Part shown: positions 22,181 to 33,860 of the stretch, in pieces
Position numbering within the stretch: the first letter of the stretch is position 1
Layout of the letters: every line of letters starts with the position of its first letter
Assembly: GCA_029844215.1 (NCBI GenBank)
Contig: CM056720.1
Coordinates: 33,473,711 to 33,537,710 of the forward strand
Length of the DNA: 64,000 nt
Reading direction: 5' to 3'
Origin: Przewalskia tangutica
Lineage: Eukaryota; Streptophyta; Magnoliopsida; Solanales; Solanaceae
The notes under the pieces: generated by a model
Seen by the model: only the letters and a program-made list of their open reading frames with translations
Databases searched by the model: none
What the model was told of the DNA's origin: nothing
Made by a program: the position numbers and the translations under genes

Positions 22181-23173
22181 AATGGTGAAAATGGAGCAGT
22201 GGTGAAACCGAGACTTTAGGGGCTGCTTTAACAAATTGAAGGCAAGATTTCTTCTTCTTATTTGAGTTATTGGAGTTAAATGATGTTGTAGTTAAAAGAT
22301 GAACTTATATTAAGAAGAATTGGAAGTAATAAATGCATGTGGTTGTTGTTGATGTTGTTGAGCCGATTGTAATTGTTATTACTGATTTTTGGGGCTGTTT
22401 TTAAGTACATTGGGTTTGATTGTTGTTGTGGTTATCGTTGTCACTAATTGCATGTTAAAATTGAAGGAAATATTGATATTTAAGGTTGTAATTGGTTATA
22501 TGAAAGTGTTGAATTATAAATTGGATTTTAAGGAAGTTATGAGAAGAGTTATGGAATTAGGTGTGGACCGAGACCTTCATGAAATTATTGGACATTGTTG
22601 TGTTGTATTTAGGGGCTGTTTTTTTGAAGTTATAATACTGAAAATTTAGTTATAAACATGCATATACATTTATGTAATTGTGGATATATGTCTTAAAGGA
22701 ATTGAAGTGTAGAAAGGTGTTATGTTACAAACTATAAGACTTGAACTCTCGTTGTTGCTAGGAGTATGGACTGTTTTTAAAGGTTGTTTTAATATGGATT
22801 AAGGGGCTGAATTAAGATGAGAAATAGGTGTGTTAATCACCTTGGTTGCTGTTTTGGTTATATTCCTTGAATGTAAAGAGAAAGAATGTATAATGATGTC
22901 GTATATGGATTATTTGGGACTGTTTTGGTTATGTCCTTGAGACGTGTCTTATTATTGATGTTGTTGACCTTGTTTGTGAGTTATGGATGTGTATATAAGT
23001 AGGGGAAGTGCTGCTCAATTTTATATAACAAAAGAGTCATCATTCGATACATATAAAGTATACTAGTAACCATAGAGTTGACGAGCATATTACTATTGTT
23101 ATAGGTCGAAGTGCTAATCGTGACGAATATTAATTGTTGAGTTGGTTAGTTCGACAATAAGGTATGTGAAACT
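22181..23173 (+). mobile_element. F4 LTR, left part (plus strand), split by F2 element
   Basis: The end of this stretch (GGGGAAGTGCTGCTCAATTT at about 22996, then AGGTCGAAGTGC and GGTATGTGAAACT) is a diverged relative of the middle of F1 LTRs (GGGAAGTGCTGCC ... GGTATGTGATTC). The LTR resumes at 52914 after the F2 element, where the homology continues with ATCCTTTCTTCTTTTTGGCA. The left border is uncertain. The frame 22389-22649 is a chance reading frame in this LTR. Confidence 0.7.
23169..23173. repeat. Target site duplication AAACT (left)
   Basis: AAACT directly precedes the F2 terminus TGTCACGACC at 23174 and recurs at 52909-52913 after the terminus GTGTAACA, 29.7 kb away. This identifies the two as the ends of one insertion. 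Confidence 0.88.
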
Positions 23174-26100
23174 TGTCACGACCCGACCCCGGGCCCGCGA
23201 CTGGTGCCCTACCTGGGCACCCCTTTCGGTATACATCAGAGAATAGCAGCGAAACATACTCAACTTATAAAATGCTTAAACATAAAATAACAACAGGCTA
23301 GCCGATAAGGCCACCTTCCGTAAAATATACGTAATAGAACAGTACATTTTTTTTCTTTACAACCCAATCCACAAATGTGACTACAGACCTCTAAGAATAA
23401 CAACTTTGGCGGGACAGGGCCCCGCCATACCCCTGAATGTACAACAACCGACAATACCAGGGATAAGCCTCCGAAATAAAGGAGCTTCTCAACAGCTGAA
23501 CAGTGATCCTAAGAGCGAGGATCAGCAACTCAGACTCTACTCATGCGTGAACGCACCCCGGAGAGGTCGACAACATGTACCAAATATGTGGAACTGAAAG
23601 TACTGTAACGAAATCATAAGTCTATAATAAAACTGGAGACATGTATGATAGCTCAATTAACAGTACACTGTGCCTTACTAACAATGAGAGTAAATAATAG
23701 TATACTTACAACATAAAAATAGGAAGCTCACGATCAAAGCAGGACCACCCGCCCGCAGTATCATTAAGCAATCCTACTCCTGGGACTATTTCACCCGCAT
23801 AGGTCGTGTGGACCCGCATGAGGTATTCCTCGCATGAGACTATTTCACCCGTATAGGTCGTGTGGATCCGCATGAGGTATTCCTCGCATAGGCTGTATCC
23901 GCCCGCATGGGACTATTTCACCCGCATAAGCCCTTACGGACTCGCATGAGGTATTCCTCGCATCGTGGGTAGCAAATCCACGGAATATGCAAATGCCACA
24001 AACCCGGGGAATGACCCCGTAATGAATAACATACTACTAGCACAAACCGGCTATCACACATAACATAAGCACTACCGGCTTATCATACATAACATAAGAA
24101 CTACCGGCTTATCATACCATATATAAGCAAGTTAAGAAATCCCCTAACTTCTTATTAGTCTTATACATGTACACTCTCATTTTTAGTTTACTTAAGGCAC
24201 TAACATGTCATTATAAAAATCCGGGAATTTAACCCAAAGTACTACGTACTTCTACTCTTTTAAAATGACTCTTTTCCATACAAAACTTCCAAGATACTAA
24301 TAACCATAGTATCAAGTCATAACTACTTTTCAAGACAAGTCACAATACCTTTAGAAATAAAGTTAGGTTTCTAAATCAAGTGACTCCTTTTCTTATAAAA
24401 CCTTAGGCAATTGATGCCTTAAAATCAATTTGCCTTTCATTAAATCAAGTCATTTATCATACTTAAATTACTTAGAGTAAACCACTCTTTTTATCTTTCC
24501 ATAAAGCTATTATAACCAACTTCCCATAAAGCCGTTATACTAGCTTTATACATTAGCAACTTACATACTTCTTTATAACCAAAAGACTTAGACTTTCCAA
24601 CAAAACAAGTATCAAAAATACTTTCAACATACTTAAAGTCTCTTAACTTTGAAAACAAGGATATCCTTAATATTTAAACAAGTGAGTTAACTCCCTAACT
24701 CAACCAACTTGGACATTCTTAAAATAAGCCAAGGATATCAAATGGACCTAGATTGTCAAAATCTTGTACGTCTACCGTACTATACATTTACAACCTATTC
24801 ATGCTCAAGAGATAAGAAAGTTCCACATACCTCTTCGGTTTAATCCACTTGCTAAGTCCAATTCGCCGTACGTAGTATGTCAACCTATAATGACCATAGT
24901 ACGTCTATTAACTTCTAGTTTCAAACGTAGAATATTCCAAGTGCAAAGTCACTAAATTCTACGGAAAATCGGACAGCACTTCCTTTGTTTCTACTTACTT
25001 TGCCACCTTTTTCAAGGCCGAATTCAATAACCAAACACGCCACATTTAAGGCTCAACAAAGTAGTTAACAATAGGGGATTACACGCTTAATCAAGACGTG
25101 TAAAATTCCGCCCCACAATTGACATTAAACTAGTCCAAAAATACAATGTCCATTCGGCAATTAGGGTGAACAATACAATTTCGTTTCCAATCCCTTCTCA
25201 ATCCAAGTGGTTTAATATAACATGTTATCTAGCCACAATTGATTATAACTACTACAATCCTCAAGTAGGTAAACATGCGACGATTCTAATTATCAACCAA
25301 ATTGTATTTCAATTTCAAATGGCTTAACATGTCATTTTCGGATTTTGAGCTTCCAAATTTCCATAACACTTATCAATCTTCATAACACATATCACATGAT
25401 CATTTCTAACTTATAATAACATGGAATCTTCAATTACAAAAGTAAGACGAAGATTATACCTCATTTAGCCCAAATATGATCCAAGATTACAAGTCGATCC
25501 TTAGCAACTTTAGCTCCTCCTTTTGACGTTCCAATCCACTCCAAGCAACCCTTAGAAGCTTATGAAGAACTCCTCTTCAAATTCCAACTTCAAAGTTGAA
25601 TAACTCCTTAGGTTTTCGCCTTGTGACTAATACGAAAACACCATTTTTCCGGGATCTTTCTATTGAGATACACTTACAATACCATTGGGTACCTTGGTTT
25701 AAAGTATGGGGATTATTGGACAAAAATTGAAAATTTTTCTCTTGGAAATGGGCCATTTGCCGTGAGCTTCACAATAGGTAGCAAGAACAAGATTTCAATT
25801 TTTTTTCTAAGTGTAGAATGACAAAGTCTTGCTACTAGTAAGCTTATATAACACTAGGAAGGGTCAAGATTAAAACAAATGGGTGGCTTGGATGAGTTTC
25901 ACAAGGATCAAGCCAAGTGGCCCTTTGACAAGTCAACAATGTCAAGCTCTTTGTCTTTGCAAGACTTGGTCTTTTAAATTATGGTCAAATGACCATTTCA
26001 TCCATGCCATTTTCGTCCAAGACCACTAAGGGGGGTGACACGTGTCTCCCTCCCGTTCGTCGCAATATTTCGTTTTCCGACAAATTCCAAAATTCCGATA

Positions 26101-26183
26101 AATTTATACTCGTCTCAAATCTTATCATTTTGAGTTCTTACGTATGTTCTTATAAACATATCCTAAAATTCAGGGGTGTAACA
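23174..26183 (-). mobile_element. 3' LTR of minus-strand F2 element (3.0 kb)
   Basis: On the minus strand it starts TGTTACACCCCTG at 26183, right after a polypurine tract, and ends GGTCGGGTCGTGACA at 23174. The minisatellite of GGGACTATTTCACCCGC units is at 23775-23965, and a ~35-base CCGGCTTATCATAC repeat at about 24045-24115. A possible TATA on the minus strand is at about 25843-25850. No gene lies within it; the short frames are not conserved. Confidence 0.92.
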
Positions 26184-26219
26184 TTCTTCCCCCCTTAGAA
26201 ACATTCGTCCCCGAATGTT
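26184..26219 (-). other. Polypurine tract and hairpin, F2 element
   Basis: The minus strand reads AAGGGGGGAAGAA (26196-26184) before the LTR start. The hairpin AACATTCG / GGGA / CGAATGTT lies just upstream (26219-26200). Confidence 0.85.
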
Positions 26220-26329
26220 CTTTTGGGAGTCAAACTTAAAGATAGCGACATAGTCTCCTTACAACCCCTACATGCCAATAATGCTACACGTGGCCATATA
26301 ACAATACTCATACAATAATGTCAAACTGA

Positions 26330-27240
26330 ACCCCACGTGTCAACGTCGGTTATCTGCATAAAGCTTCTGCTGACTCTGAGCTTACTAATAATCTTTTCTG
26401 GATAAGCTTCGCCTTATCCACAGCCCTCTGAATCAAGTCTGGACCAAATAACTGAACCTCGCCTATGTCGAACCAACTAACCGGCGATCTACACTTTCTC
26501 ACATACAAGGCCTCACACAGGGCCATCCGAAATACTGGAAGGGTATATGTTATCGTATGTAACCCAACAAGAGGCAAATAACCTTCCCGGCTATCTCTGA
26601 AATCAAGAACACAGGCCCGCCACTTATCCTCAAGTCCTGGATGGTACGATCTGCCTGTCCGTCGGTCTGAGGGTGTAATGCAACACTGAAACTCATCTGT
26701 GTCCCTAACCCCTTCTGAAAAACCTCCAGAAGTTATCCGTAACCGAGCTCATATGTCTGACATCATAAACGTAGGAACCCCGTGCAGTCTCACAATCTCC
26801 CTGCTATATAAATTATCATAAACCTCAGCCGAGTAAGTGGTCCTAACCGGAAGAACACAGTTGGTTTCGTCAGCATGTTTACTATGACCCCCAGAGGGTC
26901 GCACTTCCTCTGAGTACGATGCCACCCTGTAACAAGATCCACATTAATCACCTCCCATATCTAAGTCAGGATCTAAATCGTCTGCAATAGCCCACTGGGC
27001 CTCTGGTGTTCAACCTTGACCTGCTACTAATTCGGACACTAAGCAGTAAACTCCGCTATGTCCCTTTTCCGGTTATCTTACCCATACATACATCTGAGGT
27101 CACGACACGACTTAGTCGGCCCCGAACAATTAGAGCAATAAGTACTGCGTGCCTCCCCTAAAACCTGCTGACTAGTCCTGCAGTACCGGGTACACGCAAT
27201 CTATCCTCATCTCACAGCACCCCATCCGGTGCTACTCAAA
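26330..27240 (-). pseudogene. pol: Integrase fragment, F2 element (broken)
   Basis: The minus strand at 26350-26577 encodes MALCEALYVRKCRSPVSWFD and then DKAKLIQKRLL, the region after the integrase core (the family reads MAPYEALYGRRCRSPIGWF). Upstream, to about 27240, the catalytic and zinc-binding parts can be followed only in pieces with many stops. The chromodomain-like tail is missing; only about 150 bases separate the KLIQ segment from the polypurine tract. A second copy is at 38640-39480. Confidence 0.8.
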
Positions 27241-27910
27241 CAGGCTCTTCTCTTCTCGGAGAGCCGTATATCGATACTGTATCATAACTAGATCCTCATA
27301 TTGTCGCCTCTTTACCTCCTCAACGACGGAAGACTCAGCAACCTCTCAGATCTAAACTTCATTAACCTTGGAAACAAAATAATCGAACCCCTAGGCTCGG
27401 TCACTGAAGAATTTCACGGACCACGTCCAGTCTATCTGGCTGCCCATCTGGCATACTACCCTTAGATCATGACTAAGAGTATCTGTAACCGTCTCGACTT
27501 TCCCCAGATGGTATAGGATATCAATATCACAATCCTTGGGTAACTCTAACCACCATCTCTGTCGCAAATTCAACTGCCTCTGTCTGAAGATATACCGGAG
27601 GCTCTTGCGGTCTGCATAAATATCCACATGAAGTCTATATATACGTCATGCCTCCAAATCTTCAAGGCATGATTTAACTGCCGCCAGCTCTAAATCGTGA
27701 GTGGCGTAATTTCCTTTCCTGCTTCCCTAACTGCCGGGAAAACATAGGCTCTATCCTTATCAAAGTGCAAGACACAACCTAGCCCAACACCCAACGTGTT
27801 ATCATAATAACCTAACCCTCTAGTCTTTCAGGAGGAGTTAGAACTGTAGTCGAGTCAACCTATCTTCTAATAACTGGAAACCTTCCTCATTCTTGCGAAA
27901 TATTCGGGTG
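27240..27910 (-). pseudogene. pol: RNase H and extreme end of reverse transcriptase, F2 element (broken)
   Basis: At 27391-27627 the minus strand encodes MDIYADRKSLRYIFRQRQLN, LRQRWWLELPKDCDIDILYH and DTLSHDLRV, which match the HRSLQYIF...LNLRQRRWLELLKDYD...ADALSRK block of gypsy RNase H. Above it, near 27840-27900, EEGFQLLEDRLTRLQF is the last segment of the reverse transcriptase connection. The rest of the reverse transcriptase, the protease and gag are absent and a spacer follows. Confidence 0.82.
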
Positions 27911-28450
27911 TCCTTAATCTCTATTATGGTTCCTATTCCCTTTTCTCTGTTGCAACCAAACTTGGTCATTAACTTAGATTTGATTCTTTTGCTTGCCTCC
28001 CGCTAAGACTTCACAATCACAATTTAGGGGATTTCCTTGGTCTCACAAGTCGTAACCCGATTATTCTCTCCCACTGTAGAGCTTATAGTCATGTATTCAA
28101 CCTCAATTCATCAGACACATATTCCAATGACTTGTCAAGATTTCTTATCGTTCGGGTGTCCACTCGTCTTTCCTTTATAAGTTATTTCAAGTTGTCCTGG
28201 GGTCCTTTACCCCTCCGTATTTTCTTACAATCTTTCTCGTCAATACCGATGCTACCACCTTACCTCGAGGTGTTCTTACTGCCCATTATTTACTAATGGT
28301 CCTTACACTAGTATGGGGTAATCTAACTCGTGCAACTTACATACCATAATTGTATTTTCTTTTATCATTGTGGTCATAACCCTTCCTTAAGCTTATAATT
28401 AGCAACATTGTTTCTATCTTGAATCATAATCGCAGTTTCATACATGCGCA
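27911..28450 (-). other. Non-coding spacer in place of reverse transcriptase, protease and gag
   Basis: No coding similarity is visible on either strand. The segment around 28290-28420 (ACACTAGTATGGGGTAATC and following) resembles 63110-63240 in the minus-strand derivative at the right end of the window. The spacer ends at about 28455, where a plus-strand F1 integrase fragment begins. Confidence 0.55.
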
Positions 28451-28454
28451 TTTA

Positions 28455-29300
28455 CTGCATTACATCGTGGATGCGTTTGACGATGGTCGCCGATGAGGTC
28501 AGCCCATCTTGTCTTTCAATCGAATTGTTTACTCGGCAGAGGGTTATGCGAGATGTTATATATCAGGAAGGTTGTAAGACTGCACGGGGTTCCTACTTTT
28601 ACTTTATGACAGGTAGTGGAGCCCAGTTTTCGGCTATTTATTTTTATGGAGGTTTTACCAGGCAAGGTTAGGAACTCATGTGAGTCTCAGTATTGCATTC
28701 ACCCTCGGGCCGGTGTTTTTGATTTCAGGGGTAGCAGTGAGGATTATGTGCCTCTTGTTGAGTGAGTATTATTATAGCTACCATTTCAGTATTCGGATGT
28801 CACCTTATGAAGCCTTGTATGGGCGGTAGTGTAGGTTGCCGGTCGATTGGTTCGATGTTGGCAAGGTTCAGATTGTCGGTTCATACTTGATTCAGCAGGA
28901 TGTGGATAGGGTGAAGCTTATCCAGGAGAGGTTATTGACAGCTCAGAGTCAACATGAGTCGGGCATATAATCTGCGTCGATACTTGGAGTTCAGGTTGAC
29001 GGTCGGTCTTCTTAAAGGTACCACCCCGGAAGGGCGTGACGAGATTTGGAAAGCAGGGGAAACTTAGCCCGAGGTACTTTGAGCGTTTTCAGATCATTTG
29101 GAGAATAGGCTAGGTTGCCTATAAGTTAGCTTTGCCGTCCGACGTAGGAGGCAGTACGCCCGGTCTTTCATGTTGCTATGTTCGGAAAAGTATCGGAGAT
29201 CCATCCAGAGTATTCCCAGTTAACGATGACCAAGTTGGGGATAGTAACCCCGAGATTTTGGAAACTGAAGCAATAACAGAAAGGTGGTAAGTTTATTTAG
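28455..29300 (+). pseudogene. pol: F1 integrase fragment, copy 1 (broken)
   Basis: The plus strand reads, in several frames, EGYARCYI-like, SIAFTLGPVF-like, MSPYEALYGR, DWFDVGKVQIVGSYLIQQDV and DRVKLIQERLLTAQSQHESG, then GKQGKL-, RIGQVAYKLAL- and IGDPSRVFPVNDDQVGD-like pieces. These match the integrase core and C-terminal part of the family. The first part of the integrase is missing, and stops are present throughout. It leads into a 250-base untranslated stretch and the polypurine tract of the LTR at 29592. The same fragment occurs at 34465, 40740 and 46685. Confidence 0.85.
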
Positions 29301-29556
29301 GAAGTGTTCGAGTGTACGAGGAGGGTACGACGAGTAAGAGAATAGAAGTGATCATTACTTTTGTGAAGTAAAGGTGCGAAGGGAATATCTTTTAGACCTT
29401 GGGTGGGAGCTTTTGTGATGCTAGAGGTGATTCCTCGTGGACTTGGAGTTAAGTATTTGCGCGTGTGTTATGTTATGGCCAGGTACGGCATGATTGGTTT
29501 CGTAAGTATATTAGTGAAGACTATACCGGCGCTAGCGTGTTTTGAGACTTAGAAGG

Positions 29557-29591
29557 AACATTCGGGACGAATGTTTCTAAGGGGGGAAGAA
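29557..29591 (+). other. Hairpin and polypurine tract before F1 LTR 1
   Basis: AACATTCG / GGA / CGAATGTT (29557-29575) is followed by AAGGGGGGAAGAA (29579-29591) and the LTR start at 29592. Equivalent sites are 35539-35573, 41810-41839 and 47756-47790. Confidence 0.88.
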
Positions 29592-32500
29592 TGTTATACC
29601 CCGTATTTTCAGAGTATGTATGTGAGGACGTACGTACAATTTTGTAAGCCCGAATTATTGTTAAGGACGAAATTGTGCAGATCCACGAAAAAGATTTGTT
29701 TTTCCGACGGAAAATTTTTCGAACCTTGTAAAGGAATTTTACGTTTTCAGGAATTTATTTATTTTGGATTTTTCCGAGAGATGAAATATTTTGGACCAAC
29801 GAGAGGGCGACATGTGTCACCCTCAAGTGGACGGTTTGGTGAGGGAGTTGTTGGCACGTTTTTTACATGGAAAAGGCCTTAAACATTTGGTCAATGTTTT
29901 GCTAGATATTTGTGTAGTAGATGGATAAGTGGGACCCACACAACACTTGTCCAAATCTACACCATCCACTTGCTTTGATCTTGGCCATTGAATGTCCTAT
30001 AAATACCCCTTGTGTGCAAGACTTATTCTTCATCCCTTAAACATTTTCCAAGTCTCAAAATCCCTCTCCCCCTCTAGAAAGGCTCTCGGCCGAAACCCTC
30101 CCTCCCCCTTCCTAGTTGTTCTCGTTGAAATACCCCCCCCCCTCTTGGTAGAAAAATATTCTCCAAGTATTGTTACTATTCCAAAATACCTTGGCCCAAA
30201 TACCTTGTAGTATTCCAAAGTTACCTCTATACTAAAAAGCCCGGAAATACTACTTTATATCCTTTAGTCACAAAACGAAACCCTAGGAAAATCTTCATAG
30301 TTGGTTGAAGTATTAAGTAGAAGTTGTTTAGAAACTTCTAAGGGTTCTTGGAGCGAATTGGAGCGTACAGAATAGGAGCTAAACCTTGCTCAGGATCGAC
30401 TTTAATCTTGGATAATTTTGGGCTTATCGAGGTAAATATCTTTGTCCTTCTATTGTAATTGGAAATTACATATAGTAGTTTAGAATTGAGTATAAGATAT
30501 AGAAGGATGGTATATAAGAAGAGAATTGAACTGTACTTACATTGGGCTGTATTTACAGTAGACTTGTGTAGCTTTACGGGTAGGGAAGTGCTGCCCAAAT
30601 TTCCGTAGAAATAAGAACCTTCTGCTTAGAATATTCTACAGAGTAGTCTAGACGTTGATAGACGTATTTGACTATTATAGGTTGATACTCTGCGCGCGAC
30701 ATATTCGACTTGGCAGGTGGATTTCGCCGAGGAGGTATGTGATTCTTCCTATCCTCTTGAGCATGATATTTTAAAAGAATATATATAGTACGGTAGACGT
30801 ACGTGTGTTAACTGAACGTGGTTTTACTTCGATGCCTTTTGACTTGAGTTTTAAATAATAAGAATCATGAAGTATTTCAAAAGAATGAAGAATCGTTTTT
30901 GAAAGAAGAGTAATACTTGGTTTTAAAAGCTTAAGAGTTATACTAGCTTTATGGGAAGTTAGGTATAACGGCTTAAGAGAAATAAAAGGCAGTACTTAAT
31001 TGTTTATGAAAGCCTTGTATTGATTTGGAAATGAGAATAAGTATCGAACAAACCATCATAGCGCTAATAAAGGAAAATGTATTGACTAATTAAGTATTAT
31101 TAAAACCAGAGGAACCTCCATCTGCATGAAGCTAAGATAAGACAAAATTGTATTACATTTCCTAGATCATGACTGCTTTAATAAGATCATTAATAAACAA
31201 GTTTTGATTTTCTTAAAATTTCAAAGTAAGGACTTGTTTTATAAAAGACAAAGACTTGAAAATTTGAAGTGTTTTCGTTTAAAAGGAAGGCATGCTTCTG
31301 TCTTAAGTTGGTTCAAAAAGAAGGTAGGGAAGTTGTTTGGGTTTACTTAAAAAAGATAGTCACTCTATTTTGATACTATGGGTATCGTGTGCCTTTTGTG
31401 AAAGAAACAGATCTTTTAAAGAGTTAATGTATGAAGTACTTTGGGGATAAAAACCCGAACTTGTTGACATAAAATAGAAAGTACCTTGTGTGAATAACTT
31501 GACTATGTTGGCTTGTGATAGCCTTGTAATACTTTCTTGTTGGTTTGATAAGTAAACATGTTAGGATGCTACGTGAGTTAGTGTCTTGTGATGTTTGTGT
31601 AAAGGGGTTTCCCTTGATTGTGCTTATGTTGTTTAACGATAAGCCGTTATGTTAGTATTGTACCACTCACCTCTTGACATGATATACCGGGGGTTAAGCT
31701 GCCCCCCGATGCGAGGGATGCCTCATGCGGGTCCATGGGACCTATGCGGAGCTACGAGAGTTCTAGGTTAGTGCGGGAATACCTCATGCGGTCTATGTGG
31801 CCATGCGGACTATGAGAGTCCGGGGCGATGCCGGAGAGTAGCTACCTCGATGCGGGAATACCTCATGCGGGCCTAGGTGGCCTATCGCGAGTCGCGGTGA
31901 GTTCCAGATTTGACGCGCATTGATACCGAGGGCGAGTGGCGGCTTCGATCATGTGGCGCGTCTAGAAAGACCTCGTGATACGATTTTATAGCATTGTTGG
32001 TACCGGGTTTTAGTAGTCGGCTATGCCTTCGCATTTTACCCCGTACGCTTTATTATGACACAGTGGGACACGTGTTCATGTGTATTCCTTGGTGCTTTTA
32101 TATCATGGATCACGGTGAGGAAGGAATTCCACCGCATGATTGATATTGTGGCATGAGACCCATGGTTATATTTGAGTGATGACTTTAAGGCGTGAGTCCA
32201 CGACTTGACATATTTGCTTACATATTGTGTATCGTAAATTGGTTATCATATATGTCTTCTGCTTTATATAGACTATTATGATTTCATGTACGATTTTCGG
32301 GCCACATACTTGGTACTGATCGACCTCCTTCGGGGCCGTTCATGCCGCAGGTAGAGGTACACCAGTTGTTGATCCTCGCTCTTAGGGTCACAGTTCAGCG
32401 TTTTGGGAAGCTCCGTGTCTCCGGAGGCTTATCTTTGGTATAGTCCCCTGTCGTTGTAGGTACTTACATTCATGGGTATGGCGGGGCCCTGTCCCGCCAT

Positions 32501-32735
32501 TGTTGTTATAACATTCTTAGAGGTCTGTAGTACTGTTGTGGGCAGGGTTTGAAAAAGGGTTGTAACTGTTCAAGTTTTTATATATATATGCCGAAAGACA
32601 ACTTTTCTCAGATAAACTGTTTCTCACTTCATATTGTTTCATGTCTTGTTTTATATTCCGCTGGTTACTCTGATGTATGTCTACTTGGGTGCCCGGGTAA
32701 GACACCAGTCACGGGCCCGGGTTCGGGTCGTGACA
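29592..32735 (+). mobile_element. F1 LTR 1 (complete, 3.1 kb)
   Basis: It starts TGTTATACCCCG and ends CGGGTCGTGACA. It has a polypurine tract on its left and a primer site on its right, so it serves as 3' LTR of the fragment before it and 5' LTR of the region after it. TATA at 29997-30005; C runs at 30090-30145. The body holds repeats of the TACCTCATGCGG type at 31700-31900. No gene is visible. Confidence 0.93.
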
Positions 32736-32739
32736 AAAG

Positions 32740-32751
32740 TGGTATCAGAGC
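32740..32751 (+). other. Primer binding site, F1 array copy 1
   Basis: TGGTATCAGAGC lies four bases after the LTR end, complementary to initiator methionine tRNA. Confidence 0.93.
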
Positions 32752-32942
32752 AGTTAATCCTCGGAAAGTGTCTACAGACCGTATCTAGTAGAGTCTTGAT
32801 TATCTGTGTGTTGTGAACCACACCAATAATCAGGAGGCTATAGGATATTTAGGATTAGTTTCCATTCTTCTCACTCTGAGATCGTGCCTTAGAGCTGTGT
32901 TATAAGTTGGACCCCTCTAACGTATTTCTTTCCCTTACCAGT

Positions 32943-33860
32943 TATGCCTCCACGCAAGGCAACCCGCCCGTATGGCAAGACACCGGAGCCGCGAGTAGAG
33001 CACGAGGGTTACGAGGCACAGCCCAATCATCACCGGAGGTGGTGCTTCATTCGGGAGTTCTGCGACGCCGCCAACCAACAGAGTCTAGCACAAGCAGCAG
33101 CTTCCATCATGCGGCCATGATATTTGAACCTTCGCCCACGACGAGCGAAAGTATGGATTGCAAAGAGACGACCACATTAGCTAGGGATTTAGCAACCAGA
33201 GAGTATATTATGTACCGATTTATCACGGTCTTGATGATTATCTAAGAGAGGTTGTGCAAGAGTAGCTCTTGATCGGCATGAGCATGGCTCACAGACGGGC
33301 TTATGCGCGCAGCAGCCGAGAAACGTAGGATCGACGGTTAGCCAAGATCGCGAGGAAGGCGCGACGGCAGGTCCTTTGGTAACTTTCGAGGCGAATCGCC
33401 TCAGCAGCAGACTGGAAATGCGCCTCCGCCAGTGCATAGTTGTCCTCCACGTGGTTCGATGCGTTAGGTATGCAGGAGTTGGTCGAGCTTCAGGCTTCCG
33501 TTCATAGATACACGAGTTCCAAACACCGGATTCGATTTTCTCGATGTTCACAGCAGGCGGCGTCATCCGAGGAATGTCGTCTTTTTGTTGGTGCTTGTTT
33601 TACTGCCGCAGCCGTGGCCATGGACGAAAGAATGTTCAAGTAGAGGGATGCAGCGGGAGGACTCACCTACCGATCGCCAGGATTCAGTGGTTCGGAGAGG
33701 AAGGGGTGTTAGCCAGAGGAGGCCACCCCCACCTCGGTGTGGCCGTTGTGGTAGGTGTCATCGTGAGGAGTGTCGTACTTCTTCGACAGCTTGTTATGCT
33801 TGCGGCCAGTAGGGCCATTTTGCGAGAAATTGTCCGACCAGAGGTGGCGCGGATGTAGAG
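32943..33860 (+). pseudogene. gag: Gag, F1 array copy 1 (broken, shortened)
   Basis: The likely start is the ATG at 32943 (MPPRKATRPYGKTPEPRVEH). A capsid remnant, MYRFITVLMII in one frame (the family has YRFITGLDDYLRE), lies at about 33210-33245. The nucleocapsid knuckle near 33730-33840 reads RCGRCHREECR in one frame, with CYACGQ then GHFARN-like in another, a CCHC motif broken by frame changes. The region from ATG to knuckle is about 0.9 kb, and the N-terminal half of the capsid domain appears to be missing. No protease follows. Confidence 0.78.

Noticed and set aside
22389..22649. 86-codon open frame with a hydrophobic N-terminus, possible small membrane protein
   Set aside because: It lies inside the F4 LTR, has strongly T-rich composition that explains the run of Leu/Val/Ile, and has no recognisable domain.
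29571..29882. 103-codon frame repeated at 35553 and 47770 (MFLRGEECYTPYFQSMYVRT)
   Set aside because: It spans the polypurine tract and LTR start. It recurs only because the LTR recurs, and it is broken in the fourth copy.
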